Below, piece after piece: positions 27,601 through 28,076 of a stretch of 28,076 bases of DNA (positions are counted from its first letter, which is position 1; each line of letters begins with the position of its first letter). The stretch comes from Sergeia podlipaevii (Eukaryota; Euglenozoa; Kinetoplastea; Trypanosomatida; Trypanosomatidae), in contig JASANZ010001970.1 in the NCBI GenBank assembly GCA_030849805.1, forward strand, positions 1 through 28,076, in the 5' to 3' direction. The translations under genes and the position numbers were made by a program. Under the pieces are notes generated by a model. It was not told where the DNA came from and did not search any database. It saw only the letters and a list, made by a program, of their open reading frames with translations.

Positions 27601-28076
27601 GAACATGTGCAAACAGAAAAAAATATCAAAAAAGCAAATAGCAACCAAGATAATCAAAAAAAAAAAAAAATGATGATGAAGAATAAACAGGGGCGCATCG
27701 CCCAGGTTGCACACAGTTACGAATAAATATACATATGTGCATAAGCCACTAGCGAATAGTGGCTATGGCAAGAGAAGACACACCCACAATAATGTTCCTT
27801 TTTGCAAACTGATAATATGAAAACAAAAAAAAAATGCGAAAAAAAATGTATAAATGTATGTTATGACACACACACAAGCGTACAGAAAAATGCAAAGAGC
27901 AAAAGTAAACAAAAACACACCGCAATTTTTTTGTTAAAGACTGCAGATATTAATATTGTACAATAATGTCATGTATAAACGAAATAAGACACTATCAAAA
28001 GAAACATGTGCTCGTGTGCACTAAAACCGAGGCACAGTAGTAAAGAAAAGAAAAGAAAAAAGAAGAAGAACTGCAC
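27601..28076. other. gene-free right end of the window
   Basis: AT-rich DNA with A-runs and GA/CA-rich patches, probably the 3' UTR of a gene beyond the right edge. No reading frame, RNA gene or mobile element can be supported here. Confidence 0.5.

Noticed and set aside
27573..27644. N-terminal extension of the START-like protein resembling a signal peptide
   Set aside because: It starts with a non-ATG codon and reads through the T-run. The hydrophobic look comes from the pyrimidine tract.

Overview
The window looks like nuclear DNA of a kinetoplastid protist, most likely a trypanosomatid; I cannot name the genus. All supported genes lie on the minus strand in one head-to-tail array. None needs an intron. 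Most starts are preceded, on the coding strand, by a pyrimidine-rich run and then an AG, the layout of a trans-splice acceptor that receives a spliced leader. Intergenic DNA is AT-rich with long A/T homopolymers and microsatellites, while coding DNA is more GC-balanced. All three stop codon types are used as stops, so the code appears standard.

In transcription order (right to left) the window holds: a 925-aa protein with one clear and two weaker START-like lipid-binding modules; an ALKBH6-type 2-oxoglutarate/iron dioxygenase with a mitochondrial-type N-terminus; an IMPACT/YIH1 homologue (RWD plus IMPACT domains); methylthioribose-1-phosphate isomerase; a calponin-homology (CH) protein; a multiply broken copy of a cysteine-rich surface protein gene; an intact cysteine-rich surface protein with signal peptide and hydrophobic C-terminal tail; a long coiled-coil protein; VPS8 (CORVET tethering subunit, beta-propeller plus RING-H2); a small RNase PH-fold exosome subunit; and a DNAAF1/ODA7-type leucine-rich-repeat dynein assembly factor. 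A possible further gene start runs off the left edge.

Most of these are housekeeping genes of unrelated pathways (RNA decay, endosomal tethering, methionine salvage, translation control, flagellar dynein assembly), as expected of a kinetoplastid polycistronic array where neighbours share transcription but not function. The exception is the island at about 12.6-15.9 kb, where an intact cysteine-rich surface protein sits beside a decayed paralogue, flanked by unusually long gene-free stretches. This is the most lineage-specific part of the window.

Several long reading frames extend upstream of the first ATG only by way of non-ATG codons or by reading through the pyrimidine tract. I therefore placed starts at the first in-frame ATG downstream of the likely splice acceptor. 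No tRNA, rRNA, CRISPR, transposase or plus-strand gene could be supported.
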